Notes: generated by a model not told the origin, from the letters alone. A DNA stretch of 64,000 bases from Antedon mediterranea (GCF_964355755.1 NC_092671.1:27094070-27158069), one strand, 5' to 3'; positions 21,820-33,056 are shown, counted from the first letter of the stretch. Made by a program: numbers and translations.

Positions 21820-22015
21820 TACTGAGAATTGTCCTATTCTGGCTGATGCTCTATCCTACAAAAAAAGTGCAAAATGTGTTTGTTTTCTAACTTTTATAGC
21901 TTCAGGATTAGTTTCCATACTTAACACACATTGTACCAAGTCTGAACATACCCTATGTTTATTTATAGTGTTTTGCAGAATATGTACCAAAAACATTTAT
22001 TGTCACCCTCAATAG

Positions 22016-22454
22016 GTCATTACTGCCACATTAGTTTGACAACAACTTTAATACAAAAAAGGTTTACTGATAACCGGTTAGAATTTTTTTTGTTTTTGTT
22101 TTTTTGTTATTTTATTAGGCAACAAAAATATGCTTCCTCCCCTGATTTTCAAGCAGCATCTGTTTCTTTTTTTTTAATGACATAAAACCAATTAAAAATT
22201 CTTATAAATAAGGAACAGGAACATTTTTTATTGCATTGCAGTATTAAAATGTTTTTTTAAAGTTGTTAAAATGTATGATAGCAATTCATTTGTTAATGTT
22301 TTTAAGAGTTGTTGTCAGTTTATTTAAGAATTGAAGCATGAATTTGTGTCGATGATCTATTAAAATATTGTACATTAACAAAAAGAATACTAAATGCAAA
22401 AACAATTGCCCTCTCTTCTCTGACATTTATTAAGAGGTTGACGTTTAACAATAT
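22016..22454. other. No gene recognised
   Basis: AT-rich spacer between the dead receptor copy and the LINE fragment. From about 22340 it may already be diverged LINE sequence in other frames (for example TFIKRLTFNN around 22425). Confidence 0.4.
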
Positions 22455-23035
22455 TTGTTCAAAACGCTTGTTATACCTAATTTAGAATTATCCTCTGTTA
22501 TTTTTAATTCAATTTCTGATATTCATGCCACAAGGCTTCAACGTGTTCAAAATAGGTTTGTTAGGTTTCTTTGTAAACGTTTTGATGTTATTAATTGTCT
22601 CGAGCCTCTTCAGTTTAGAAGAAGTGTGTCTGATTTAATGTTTCTTTATAAGAGTGTCAATTGTCTGTTTAGTTGCAACTGTTGCTATCTTTTCAGTTTA
22701 TATGCTCCTTCTCGTAAAACTAGAGTCAAGTCCACTTTTTATGTTCCGTTTAATAGAGTAAATGTCTCAAAAAGGGGGTTTCAGACACGATTGCCTAACT
22801 ATTTAAGTGAGGTAAATGTTGCTATTTTTTTCAATATTTATTCTTCATTTAAGACTCATTGTATTTTTTTTTAAATAATCGTGCTCAATAGGCTAATTTT
22901 TTACTATTTACTTATTTATTCACGTTTGCTTCATATAGAGTATTTATTGTATCTGTTTTCAGTTTCATACCTTTAAGTGGCAACTTCCGTTGCTGTTGGT
23001 TTTGATGAAATAAAATAAATAAAATATATATATAT
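22455..23035 (+). pseudogene. 5'-truncated LINE, C-terminus and 3' tail
   Basis: An open frame of 139 codons (22455-22874) shows the C-terminal region of a Jockey/R1/I-like reverse transcriptase ORF: LVIPNLELSSVIFNS, RLQRVQNRFVRFLCKRF, LQFRRSVSDLMFLYKSVN and a terminal TRLPNYLSEVN block. It is followed by a 3' UTR (CTTTAAGTGGCAACTTCCGT, GCTGTTGGTTTTGATGAAAT) ending in (AAATAAAATA)n. A second copy of that tail is at 27300-27425. Catalytic domains are absent. Confidence 0.8.
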
Positions 23036-23229
23036 ATATTTGCTTTTAGCTTGCTCTCAGTATTATAATGTAATGTACATTTAAAGTAACAAATACTTTA
23101 TTAATACACATTTTAGATTACATTTCTGTGTAAAGTTGATGATTTTCATACTTCGTATTAGAGTTTTAATTGAAGTGTTGTAATTTGTAATTTAAATATT
23201 ATCAATAACAACTATCAAATCACCATTTG

Positions 23230-23290
23230 ATTGGTTCATAGATCAAAGTTTCTTATTGGTTGAGAGATTATATTGCTTAATGTATAAATA
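23230..23290 (+). promoter_or_regulatory. Conserved GPCR promoter, copy 4
   Basis: ATTGGTT at 23230-23236 and 23255-23261, and TATAAATA at 23283-23290. Spacing and intervening sequence are almost identical to copy 2, including GAGAGATTATATTGCTTAAT. The start codon is about 100 bp downstream. Confidence 0.75.
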
Positions 23291-23392
23291 CAAAAGGACA
23301 ACTCAACAGAAACAGAACAAGTTGTTACTTCGTAGAGGAAGTCTGTGAAGTTTGCTGAATTATATACTTTAATAGTGCGACAGTATATTAAA

Positions 23393-24403
23393 ATGGGTGC
23401 TGAGAATTCAACAGTGGACTGTCCTGTGGTTGATGCCCACTTGGTTTTTAAATATACAGCATCTATTATTGCAATTGCTTTCAATCTACTAATCATTGTA
23501 ATGATTTTACAATTTAAAAACTTGCAAAATATACCAAATATTTTCATTTTCAACCTGGCTGTACTGGACTGTATAAATGGTGTATTCTTTTTTGGTAACA
23601 ATGTTTGGAGAACATTTAAATGTTTTAGCCCTTCGGAAACTTTTTGTGTGATTTATCATGGCTTGGAATTGTGGAAAAATTTAAACATAGTTTATGTTAT
23701 CGTTCTTCTAAGCCTTGATAGATATATCGCCATCGTGCATTGTATTTCGTCAAAGGTTTACCGTACAAAAAAAGCTGCAAAATATGTTTGTTTTCTAACT
23801 TTCATAGTTTCAGGATTAGTTTCCATACCAATGTGGGTACATACACACATTCTGCTGGTGGATGGTATTAATTATTGTCAAATTGAACAATTCGATGAAT
23901 ACTATAAGTATTACATGTTTTCTCTGAACTATGCAGTACCGTTGATTGCAATTATCCTCTGTTATGTTCTGATTGTGTATGCCATGGCTTCATCACAGCA
24001 GATTGGACAAAACAACACAACACGGAGAACATCAAAGCGTGTGCTTATTCTTGCTATTTCTATAGTTTTATCATTCATAATACTCTTTTCACCATTTTAT
24101 ATCGCTATAACTTTTACAGATCTTAAGTCAGATGTTCATGCAGTGGTTGTTGGCATGTTGTTCTCTCACAGTATAGTGAATCCTGTATTGTACACATTCA
24201 TTGGAAAAAATTTCAAACAGAATATGTTGAAAATGTGGTGTTGCGTCAAGTTTATGCCCTGTTTGGCGAGATTTGTACATGAACCTGCGTCTAACTATCG
24301 AACAAGAACAACTAAACATTCAAACATTAAATCGAAGTCTTCGCATAATCGAAAATCCAAACCTGAGCCAAACGAGATTATTCCATTACAACAAGTAGAG
24401 TAG
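23393..24403 (+). CDS. Rhodopsin-like (class A) GPCR, intronless, copy 4
   Basis: Predicted 336-residue class A receptor, clearly the closest paralogue of copy 2. The start at 23393 (MGAENST) is preferred to the in-frame ATG at 23345: the promoter-to-start distance and alignment fit, and the longer form would translate the 5' UTR region. It keeps all hallmarks: TM2 LAVLD, loop-1 W, TM3 Cys, LDRYIAIVHC, TM5 AVPLIAIILCY, TM6 LFSPFY in place of CWxP, NPVLY and a CC pair after helix 8. It lacks the copy-2 NIT site; NST remains. Differences from copy 2 cluster in the extracellular loops and TM7 entry (IEQFDEYYKYYMF, DLKSDVHAVVVGM), where ligand contacts are expected. Ligand unknown. Confidence 0.92.
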   Translation: MGAENSTVDCPVVDAHLVFKYTASIIAIAFNLLIIVMILQFKNLQNIPNIFIFNLAVLDCINGVFFFGNNVWRTFKCFSPSETFCVIYHGLELWKNLNIVYVIVLLSLDRYIAIVHCISSKVYRTKKAAKYVCFLTFIVSGLVSIPMWVHTHILLVDGINYCQIEQFDEYYKYYMFSLNYAVPLIAIILCYVLIVYAMASSQQIGQNNTTRRTSKRVLILAISIVLSFIILFSPFYIAITFTDLKSDVHAVVVGMLFSHSIVNPVLYTFIGKNFKQNMLKMWCCVKFMPCLARFVHEPASNYRTRTTKHSNIKSKSSHNRKSKPEPNEIIPLQQVE

Positions 24404-25440
24404 ACCCATAAAATAATCTACATGCTGTTTGCATCTTCACATACCTAATACCATGCTACTTTTAAAACACTGTAGGCTCCCTATTGCTTTAGAACAAAGA
24501 AGTTAGAAGATGATAGTAATATTGGCAAACCTTCAATTAGAAAAGAAGATAATAACTGCATCTATTGAATGAACCTTTAAGTTTGTAACATTTTTAAGCG
24601 CCTGGAGCATGTTGCTGCAACCAGAGAACCAAAACATTCTCAAATGTAGTCAGTTGTTAATGAAAAATGAATGGGACAGAGTAACATTTTAAAGTTTGCA
24701 CTAAAGTAACATGATGATAGAATTTCTCCGCTGTGTGTCCTACAAATTTTCATGGTCAACTCCAGCCTCTGAAGCTTACTAAATCCAGATGGACGGACAT
24801 CCATTAAAATTAAAACGATTTATCCAGGAACATCTCTGGAACCTCAAATTTTAAAAACGCACCCTCATGATAAGACTGGAGTGGTTACTTGGACAGTGTA
24901 AATATTTATTTTTACATTGGGTTTTTTTTTTAGTTCATTACTGGTTGTTGTTAAGTAATCTAAAGCTATAGTACAAATGTATAACCTCTCCTTTTTAAAG
25001 TGGGGTTTGTAATGGTATGTATATTTTGTTTTTATTGAGTCATATGATGTCAAAATTCATGTTAAATTGCTATACATAGTTGCATTCAGATTTCAAGTTA
25101 AGTAGGGCTAGTTCTTACCTAAGCTAGGCCTATGCAAACATATTATTGTTTAAAAAGTTTTGTTTGTGTACCACAAATTGTGGCTTATAATTATAGGGTA
25201 GTTGTGTGTTGCAAGTACATATTCACAAATGCACTTTAGTATACAGTAAGTAAAATTAAGTCATGTAGTATACATCTGACCAATGATTAAATTAGTTATA
25301 AATATCAGTAGTGTCACATTTCAAAGTTCAATAGATTGAATGTAATATAGATTGTAATGTATCATTAGGATGTTAATATCACATTTAGAGTTAAAAGGTA
25401 ACTTCATGTTTGAATTTCTATTTCTTAATATAACAATGCC
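24404..25440. other. Duplicated 3' flank of GPCR copy 4
   Basis: Non-coding. Blocks match the flank of copy 2 at 14143-14586, at about 18090-18160 (TTGGACAGTGTAAATATTT) and at 19040-19200. Copy 2 contains the 3.2-kb Helentron array in the corresponding interval, copy 4 does not. Confidence 0.6.
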
Positions 25441-25747
25441 TCGTTGACACTTCAATGTGTGAAAATGCGTCCATTTAATGTTACATACTGTCACACATGT
25501 TACAAAAAAGTTACGCCTTTTGTGAATACATGATTCACATTGTTATGTCTGATAGGTCACTTGGTCTACATGGGCAACATATGCGCGTATCCATTCAGAA
25601 ACTCACCATGCGCAAATTATGATCGCCTATGTTGTGTATTGTGTAGACATGCATTGCGCACAGTTCACAAATTATTCACAAACTTTTTCACAAAAATTAG
25701 TCACTTATGATTCTCATTCAATGTAAGCAGTGCTGGACCAAAAATAA

Positions 25748-26389
25748 GACCCCATTTACACTTCAGCTTTTAGCGAGCCCGAGGCCGACTCTGAGCCAAA
25801 AGTGCACAAGTGTAAACACTCTGGGAACAACCGAGCCGGCTCAATTTTGAGCCTAGTCTAGAGTAGACTAGACTAGACTAGAGTTCTGCCTCAACCATAG
25901 TTTAAAGTTTACAAAACTTATTGCTGATGAATGGGAATTCTTCATTGAAATTAAATTGGTGAAGATGTATACACGAAACGGAAGACATCTTCGATCGATG
26001 ACAAACAATGCCGTGCAACGAAGTGTAACCAACAGAAACGAAAAAAAAAACACCATAGTGTATAAGCATAGGCGCCGCATGGTGTCCTGAAATCTCCTGA
26101 AAACGCTATGTTAACATTTGATTCTTTTTTGCTAAATTTCGATAGGCCTAGGCCTAGTGTAGATCGACAACGTTTAATAATATTAACTTTTTAAGACGGT
26201 TGGTGGGCGCACATGAGCGGATATGACGTGAATGTAGCGTAATCGTATCATCGAGCACTCTTCCGCGAGAGCAAGTGTAAACACAATATTAGGGGCCCGA
26301 GGCCGGCTTTTTGGGTAAGTGTAAACACATTGCGGGCTAAAAAGAAAGCCGGCTTGGCTAAAAAATCGTTGATGAAGTGTAAATGGGGT
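25748..26389. mobile_element. 642-bp TIR element (MITE)
   Basis: The 18-bp perfect inverted ends GACCCCATTTACACTTCA and TGAAGTGTAAATGGGGTC bound a non-coding core. Further inverted words lie inside: GCCCGAGGCCG / GAAAGCCGGCTTGGC and repeated AGTGTAAACAC. The target duplication is not clear. The small minus-strand frame inside is not supported as a gene. Confidence 0.7.
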
Positions 26390-28855
26390 CCAAGTGTCAA
26401 CAGGGAAACATAATGAAATGGAATTTATTTTGAAGTAGGTTTTTTTTTTTCAAAAGGTGTGGTTATTTTGGAAATATTTAAAACCAAAATGTTAAAAACA
26501 TGAAGTTGTTTTCTATTTCTTTTTATTTTAACCAGTAATGAAATGTCAGATCAATAAATAATGTGAAATAGTAAATAAATTGGATGGAATAATAAATTCA
26601 GATGTATCACTGCGTAAAGCCCATGTTTCTCATGTTTGTTTTATGTATATTATAGTAGAATCCAACCTTTGGAACATATCCTATTTAGACACCTTCTCAT
26701 GAAACAAACAAGGGACAGTACAGTGGCGGATCTAGGAGGGGTGGGGTGGGGGGTGGGGGTGAATATAGTGGCTAGCTAGACGTAGGTTCGACACACCTGA
26801 CTCTTTTAATTAAGGAGAGACTAGAGTAGGCCTAGAGCTAGGGTTAGCATTATTGTTGTGTAAATAGGCCTACATAGTGAAAGAGCTAATATTTTAATTA
26901 CTATTTATGAATTCAAGAGTTTAAAAAGAAAACACAATTTAAAATTTTCAGAAAACACACACAACTGAGTTATTTTTAAAACACACACACTCCTACTACA
27001 CCAGCGTCACATTGTCTAGCTCGAACTGTGCGTGTGAATGCTGACGTCATCAGAATAATATCCCGGGCCATTTCTGTTAACGACCGCCCTGGTCCGCCGT
27101 GTGTGCACATGTTTATAGTGGTATTCTTATTTACGCCCCTGTACAAAGTGGAGTGTACAATATCATGAATTTTTTTTTTCGCGTACAAAGGTTTTTTATA
27201 TAATAATGGTATGTAGTAATGTATAAACGATTAAAATAAACAAGAAACATGGTGTTCTTTTATTATTTCATAGGCATAAAATAAACATGATTCATGTTTT
27301 TATATATTTATATCTGTATTTTATAGTTAACTGTTTTTGAATGATGTTGTATTGTTTTATGTTTCAAACCTGTTAGTGGCAGTAATTATTGCTGTTGGTT
27401 TTGATTGAATAAAATAACAATACAATTTCTTGTATGTACATATGGCCGAAAGTGTGTGGCGTATTTGGCATTTTATTGATTTTGTGTTATAGACACAGCG
27501 ATCAGTGCAACCATTATATACTAAATAACTAAACTACATTGAGTTATTCACCCGGCTGTAGGGTATATATCTGGGGTTAACAGACCACCACAACGCAGTA
27601 CACACACCATATCAGAAGCATTTTTGGGGTACCGCGTGATCAAAAGTTCTTTTCGTTTGAAGTGTTTTTCGATCAAAGTTTATTATTAATTCGTCGAAAA
27701 AGATCCGTACAGTATTTAGGAAGGATTTATTTAAATTTACATTATGTAATATTTGTTATTAAATGTGATAGAAACAGTTGCTCTAGCCTATTAAACAGTG
27801 TGTAAGCATCTATTTTTTCAAAAATTTTCTGACGCTTTGACACTTTCGTGGTATGTTTTAACACTCTGACCAACCCTATTAAGGGTCACCTTAACATTTT
27901 GACTGACAGTGGTTTTTTCTCATACATGATGTGCCAAGCCATTGCAGGATGCTGTGTGATTCTGAAGTCCATTGCATGTTTCAACGGGTACCATTCCGAC
28001 AGCTGTATTTGTAACCAGATTAGTTATTTTCAAATAGTATATTATTAAGGTCCAGACTGAATAATGTCCATATCTTTAGTAAACCAATAAATTAAACCCT
28101 GAAACAGTGATATCTTTCTGTTTGACAGTTAAAGTCTACTGAGCCAACTGCTAGGTGAAATGACCAAGAAGAAATTTATCTTTTAACACTCTAGCCAACT
28201 CTATTAAGAGGACAACCTACTTAAGGTGAAACTCTGTTGGGTCCTAATGTTGTCCCTGTTTTGTTTCAAAGTTCTACAATCTTTGAAACTGAAAAAGATA
28301 ACTATAACATCAATTGAAAATATTTGATTAATTTAGGAAACTGTTCTTAGACAAGATTTTTAAAGTGGTGCTTAACATACTCATCTCGGAAAATGTACTA
28401 GGTTCTTTAGTACGGTTTATCTGAGAAAATATTTTCTGCGACTGAGCCCTCAAAATGTTTCTGATATTATGAATATCGATTACAGTTCAACGGCTTGACC
28501 ACTCACTCCAATTCATTACCATTTAAATGTCTAAACTTTTTGTATTTTTAATTCTGCTTTACGAATACTACCTACCCTATACTATTATAGAGAGAGCGTT
28601 TGTATGGTTGTTTCTAAAAACATATTCAATGCAAACATACAACATATGGGGTATCAAAATGACTGGAATTGTACTGGAATTGTATTGGAATTGTACTGGA
28701 AGGGTTTAATTTAATGTATCAGTGCAAGTATTTACACTTGTTACTTGGATGTTAATGGGATCCAAGATGTTTTTGTGAAAGATTTTCCATAATGCCTGCC
28801 TATTTCCAAAGTAAGCATAATTATAGACTCTTTATTTTATTCTTTTTTTTTGCAG
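26390..28855. other. Gene-free spacer upstream of neurabin exons
   Basis: Contains a LINE 3' tail (27300-27425) and a degenerate four-copy TGGAATTGTAC run at 28670-28700. The 5' neurabin exons (F-actin binding region, PP1 docking motif) were searched for by eye and not seen. The block ends in a polypyrimidine tract and acceptor TTTTTTTTTGCAG at 28843-28855. Confidence 0.45.
27300..27425 (+). mobile_element. LINE 3' tail, same family as 22455-23035
   Basis: TTTCAAACCTGTTAGTGGCA, ATTGCTGTTGGTTTTGATTG and the tail AATAAAATAACAATA match the 3' UTR at 22955-23020. No coding remnant of this copy is visible. Confidence 0.6.
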
Positions 28856-28988
28856 GTTTTTTCCACATATTCCAATACAGACTACGATCGTAGAAATGAT
28901 GATATTGATCCGGTGGCTGCTTCTGCTGAGTACGAACTGGAAAAGCGTGTGGAGCGTATGAATGTTTTTCCAGTTCAATTACTCAAAG
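28856..28988 (+). CDS. PPP1R9: Neurabin/spinophilin exon (pre-PDZ segment)
   Basis: Acceptor TTTGCAG precedes 28856 and donor AAAG|GTTTGA follows 28988. The 133-bp exon reads [44 protein letters not shown], then one base of a split Gly codon. Neurabin-1/-2 (PPP1R9A/B) have the very conserved VFSTYSNEDYDRRN...[16 protein letters not shown] block immediately after the PP1-docking motif and before the PDZ domain, so the family call is firm. These proteins scaffold protein phosphatase 1 to F-actin at cell junctions and synapses. The PP1 motif itself should be on the preceding exon, not found here. One invertebrate gene usually corresponds to both vertebrate paralogues, so the symbol is generic. 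Confidence 0.93.
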
Positions 28989-29186
28989 GTTTGATTTTTA
29001 TCTTAATATTTATACATGTATTGTTTTAACTACTATAAGTCATTCCTGGATGGTGCTTTTGATTCGTGGGCTCATTAGACTATGGTGGCTGGATTATATT
29101 TATTAATTTGTAAGGTTATAATACAAGAAAATTTAAAATAATTTTCACATCCATATTAAATTATTGAAGCTTGCGATAGCAGAGAA

Positions 29187-29654
29187 AATGATGTAACTAC
29201 TGTATGACTTGGCAGGGCCATAAGTGATGTAACTACTGTATGACTTGGCAGGGCCATAAGTGATGTAACTACTGTATGACTTGGCAGGGCCATAAGTGAT
29301 GTAACTACTGTATGACTTGGCAGGGCCATAAGTGATGTAACTACTGTATGACTTGGCAGGGCCATAAGTGATGTAACTACTGTATGACTTGGCAGGGCCA
29401 TAAGTGATGTAACTACTGTATGACTTGGCAGGGCCATAAGTGATGTAACTACTGTATGACTTGGCAGGGCCATAAGTGATGTAACTACTGTATGACTTAG
29501 CAGGGCCATAAGTGATGTAACTACTGTATGACTTGGCAGGGCCATAAGTGATGTAACTACTGTATGACTTGGCAGGGCCATAAGTGATGTAACTACTGTA
29601 TGACTTGGCAGGGCCATAAGTGATGTAACTACTGTATGACTTGGCAGGGCCATA
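29187..29654. repeat. 13-copy 36-bp minisatellite
   Basis: Thirteen head-to-tail copies of a 36-bp unit (GATGTAACTACTGTATGACT-TGGCAGGGCCATAAGT), nearly perfect; one copy has TTAGCA for TTGGCA near 29498. The period is a multiple of three, so several frames stay open through the array. It lies in a neurabin intron and is therefore treated as non-coding. Confidence 0.95.
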
Positions 29655-29911
29655 CAACTTTCATATAGTGTATCATACAAATTGTTCACCTGATCTGAGG
29701 TTATGTTGAAATTTATATCTGAACAAATGAACATCACCATGTTTTACAAGATTATATAAACATAGTTTCAAGCACCTGTTTCTCTCTGGAGGGTACATTT
29801 GATTGTTAGTCCACTTTCCTATTCTTTTCATGTTATATGTTTATGGAACCATGGTTCAGTAGGAGACAGATTTAATAACAATTCACATCATAAGATAAAC
29901 ATGTGATTATA

Positions 29912-30350
29912 GGTCTGTTTCTGCTGCATAAAAATAACCATTTTAAAGCGATGTGAATGAATTAACTCCATTTTAAATCCATGCAGAAACAGGACAGTTT
30001 CGTGGTAACTGGTTAAAAGGCAGCGCAAAATAAATGGTTAAAAATACCCATTCAATTCAGTGTTAGAACGCCATTTAACCGGTGTTCACTGAGCAATTTT
30101 TATCTGCAACACGAAATAACAGTTATTTAATTGACAGCTGCTAACTTTGAGTCAACTACACTGCAGTATTGAATTTGAATTAACTGTCAGGACCAATTGC
30201 AATTGGGTAATTGTATTTTTGTCAACGACCACCCATTGATTTAAACGTTATTTCGGAGCAAAATTTGAGCAGAATTGCAGTCAATATAAAAATGTTACAT
30301 TTTTTAAATAATCGGTTTAATATTTGGCGCTCTGCAACAGAAACAGATCC
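29912..30350. mobile_element. TIR element family G, uninterrupted copy
   Basis: 439 bp with ends GGTCTGTTTCTGCTGC and GCAACAGAAACAGATCC. Internal sequence (on the reverse strand TATATTGACTGCAATTCTGC, AATGGGTGGTCGTTGACAAA, ATACTGCAGTGTAGTTGACT) matches the interrupted copy at 14587-18047. It represents the empty site for the Helentron insertion. The termini resemble those at 45906 and 48515. No ORF. Confidence 0.75.
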
Positions 30351-30783
30351 ATACAAACCATGTCCAAACAAATCACAATTATGTTTGTCTTCGTTATCAG
30401 TGACCGTTCTTTTTATGTCTGGGTTGATGCTGATAAAAAGGTCAAAACATTTGTACCCTTTTTCCTTCCCATTCAGATTTTGATGTTCGCTTTTTGTTGT
30501 TAAATTCAGAAAACATTTATCATAATCATGGAACTCCCTCCCTCTAGAAAATATAGTATAAGGTATAGACCTAGTATGGTGTGAATGTAGGCCTCTCTCT
30601 ATTCAATTCAGATGAGGTTTATAAGAAATGCTTACCAATTTTTTTTTTCCTGAACCAGGATTTCCCGGGGTATAGTCCCACCCACCAAAGTCGGCCCAAA
30701 TTCGTGTTCTAGAGTGGTGGGATTATACGAGAGGATACCAGTAATAATTTAAATTTTTTAAATTATTAAATTAATACTTTCAG

Positions 30784-30904
30784 GTAAAAATGGTTTAGGT
30801 CTCAGCATTATTGGAATGGGCGTAGGAGCTGATGCAGGGGTAGAAAAACTTGGAATATTTGTTAAAGGTATAACAGAGAATGGTGCTGCTGCTACTGATG
30901 GAAG
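30784..30904 (+). CDS. PPP1R9: Neurabin exon encoding first half of PDZ domain
   Basis: The 121-bp exon lies between acceptor TTTCAG and donor AAG|GTACCT. With the split codons it reads [44 protein letters not shown] is the carboxylate-binding loop of the PDZ domain (strand betaA-betaB). The [18 protein letters not shown] segment is specific to neurabins among PDZ proteins. The phase matches the preceding exon exactly (1 + 2 bases). Confidence 0.95.
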
Positions 30905-32534
30905 GTACCTATTTATTTCCTCTTCTTATAATAAGTGATTCTATCATGTGAATCACCCAAAATCTGACATCTTTTGTTCTCATTTTTTTTCTGTTTTTCT
31001 GCTATATTTGAAAGAAGCAACTTTATTTGGATACAAATTTGACATGAATTTGATCGCAATATTCTACTATTCAAAACTTTCGGGAAAAAGATACTTAATA
31101 GTAGATATTGTAAAAAAATATTACAATTATCACTATCATATCAATCGGTCCAATAAAATATATACTTGTTAAGCGCCACCGTCCTATTTTGGACACAAAA
31201 AACTACACAAGTACACAAACTTTGTGTAAAGTTTATTTCAAAGTCAATGTTGATGACGTATTAAAAATGTAATACTTTTCAAAAGTAAAAAAAAAGAATT
31301 GTTTACATTTGTTTAAAGAGTATATATTATATATTTTGGCCTAATCAATTTTTATATTATTCCGTTATTATTTTCCATTTATTTTATTCCTTTGCCATAG
31401 TTAATCACCAACTATTTCTTTTAAATATAATTTCATCATCTCCTTTCATTCGGAAAAGTAGTGGTCTATGTATTCTATAATGAGAAATGAATGCCTTAAT
31501 AGGTTGTAAGGGAATATTGTGGTACAGTCAATATATGTATCAATTTATTACTATAATAGCTTACTGTACTGTTTTAAATTAAATTATCAGCCAATTTCAT
31601 TACAATTGTAAAATAAAACATGACCAAGCAATTTTATTAGTCTGATTGCTTCTGTATCATATGCCTTTGGAAGCAAAATAATAATAATGAATTAAATTTA
31701 TAAAGCGCTTTATAATGACAGAAACAAACTCTAAATGCTGTATCAGTACCACAGCGATCAGTGATGTTTGCATAGAGTTTCTGTAATAAATAATAATAAC
31801 AAAAAAATATATATATAAGTTCATTCAATGTGAATCACACATGAATCACACAAAGTGTAGGCTAGACCTTTTTATCTTCAGGTCTTTTTAGGCCTTTACG
31901 ACATTCTCAAAATACAACAGCTCGTCTAGGCCCCTAGACGTTTGTAACACAAAAATATTTTAACTTAAGCTACATTGGCTAGAATTGAACTTTGAACTAA
32001 AATACAGTAGCATTTGCGAAAATAGCAATCAAAAATGTCAAGAGGTTAATTTTGAATTATTCTGTGTGCGGTAACTGCATATATAGTATTTTCATTCTGT
32101 TCTCTAGTAGAATTATAAAATTATCATTAATCTAAATTGATTGCATTACCATTCATCTGGTTAATTGTATTGTTTATTACACGTATTTTCTGAAATAAAG
32201 TATGTGTTGCATCATCATCATCAACTGTATTCAATATGTTGTTGTTACAGAATAACATAATTATAACAATAATAATAATTGATTTCACATACGCCATTGG
32301 TAATTTTGTACTATTTAACCGCCAGTTTCTTGTTAAATTGTTTTTTTTTGTCACCCAATATCCACATAAAAAAAAATGTCAATATGGAGTGTGATAAAAA
32401 AAAAAATGAGAGTATGTTGCAATCTGTTGACATTGAATAAGAGATAGAAACAACACAGGTTAATAATTGAATTTAGACAAAGCAGAGGAGTGTTTAAAAA
32501 GTAATATTATTATTATTATTAATTGATTTTATAG

Positions 32535-32639
32535 GATTAATGTAAGCGACCAGATAATAGAGGTTGATGGAAAGAGCCTTGTAGGAGTAACACAGAGTTA
32601 TGCTGCACAAGTACTTAAAAATACATCTGGACATGTAAA
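32535..32639 (+). CDS. PPP1R9: Neurabin exon encoding middle of PDZ domain
   Basis: The 105-bp exon lies between acceptor TTTTATAG and donor AAA|GTAAGT. It reads [35 protein letters not shown] with a split Lys codon. It covers the [12 protein letters not shown] strand/turn and helix alphaB of the PDZ domain. The family residue after TQ is usually Asn-Phe (QNFAA); here it is Ser-Tyr. Confidence 0.95.
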
Positions 32640-33056
32640 GTAAGTTGCCTTGCTACAGTAAAACCTTTTTCACATCTACAAAAAGTAACAAGTTGTAACC
32701 AGGTCTTTTTGAGGTTTTACTGTGGTCCATGGTGAATCATTTGATGGGACAGTAGGTCAAATTAGATAGAAGCACTATAGTCAATCTAAATTAATACCTC
32801 AATGGGTTTTACTTTTATTATGATTGTATTGGCAAAATGCTGAATCAGGTCACTTGGTTCCTGGGGCACGAAACTTGATCTCTTGATTTATTTATTTAAT
32901 AGGTATTGAAGTGAATAAAATGAACCTAAAAATGAACTAGTGTCCACTCTCTAAGGGATTGATTTAGAACTTTATGGATAAAGATATTTGTGTTTATTTT
33001 TTGATAAATAACATCTTGAACTCAGAGATAAAAACAATTTTTATTTTTATTTAAAG

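Larger units (their letters stand above)
20494..21925 (+). pseudogene. GPCR pseudogene (copy 3), start lost, deleted and interrupted
   Basis: Upstream of 20494 the sequence follows the 5' UTR of the intact copies (CAGTATAGTGTGTCACTCAG). The start codon is GTG instead of ATG (AACGTGGCTGATA against AAAATGGCTGATA). After about seven codons a pogo-like transposon is inserted (20517-21819). The receptor then resumes (CTGAGAATTGTCCTATTCTG, GCTGATGCTC) but jumps from the N-terminus directly to the TM4 region (AAAAGTGCAAAATGTGTTTG, TTCAGGATTAGTTTCCATAC). TM1-TM3 are therefore deleted, about 0.3 kb relative to copy 2. The similarity ends near 21925, so TM5-TM7 are also missing. Confidence 0.85.
28989..30783 (+). 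other. Neurabin intron with minisatellite and TIR element
   Basis: The GT...CAG intron between the first two visible exons (1795 bp). It carries the 36-bp tandem array (29187-29654) and a family-G TIR element (29912-30350). No alternative exon is recognised. Confidence 0.85.

Noticed and set aside
29145-29740. Two long overlapping minus-strand ORFs of repeated 12-residue units
   Set aside because: They are reading frames through the 36-bp tandem array in a neurabin intron. Both frames are open only because the period is a multiple of three; no start context, splice signals or domain.
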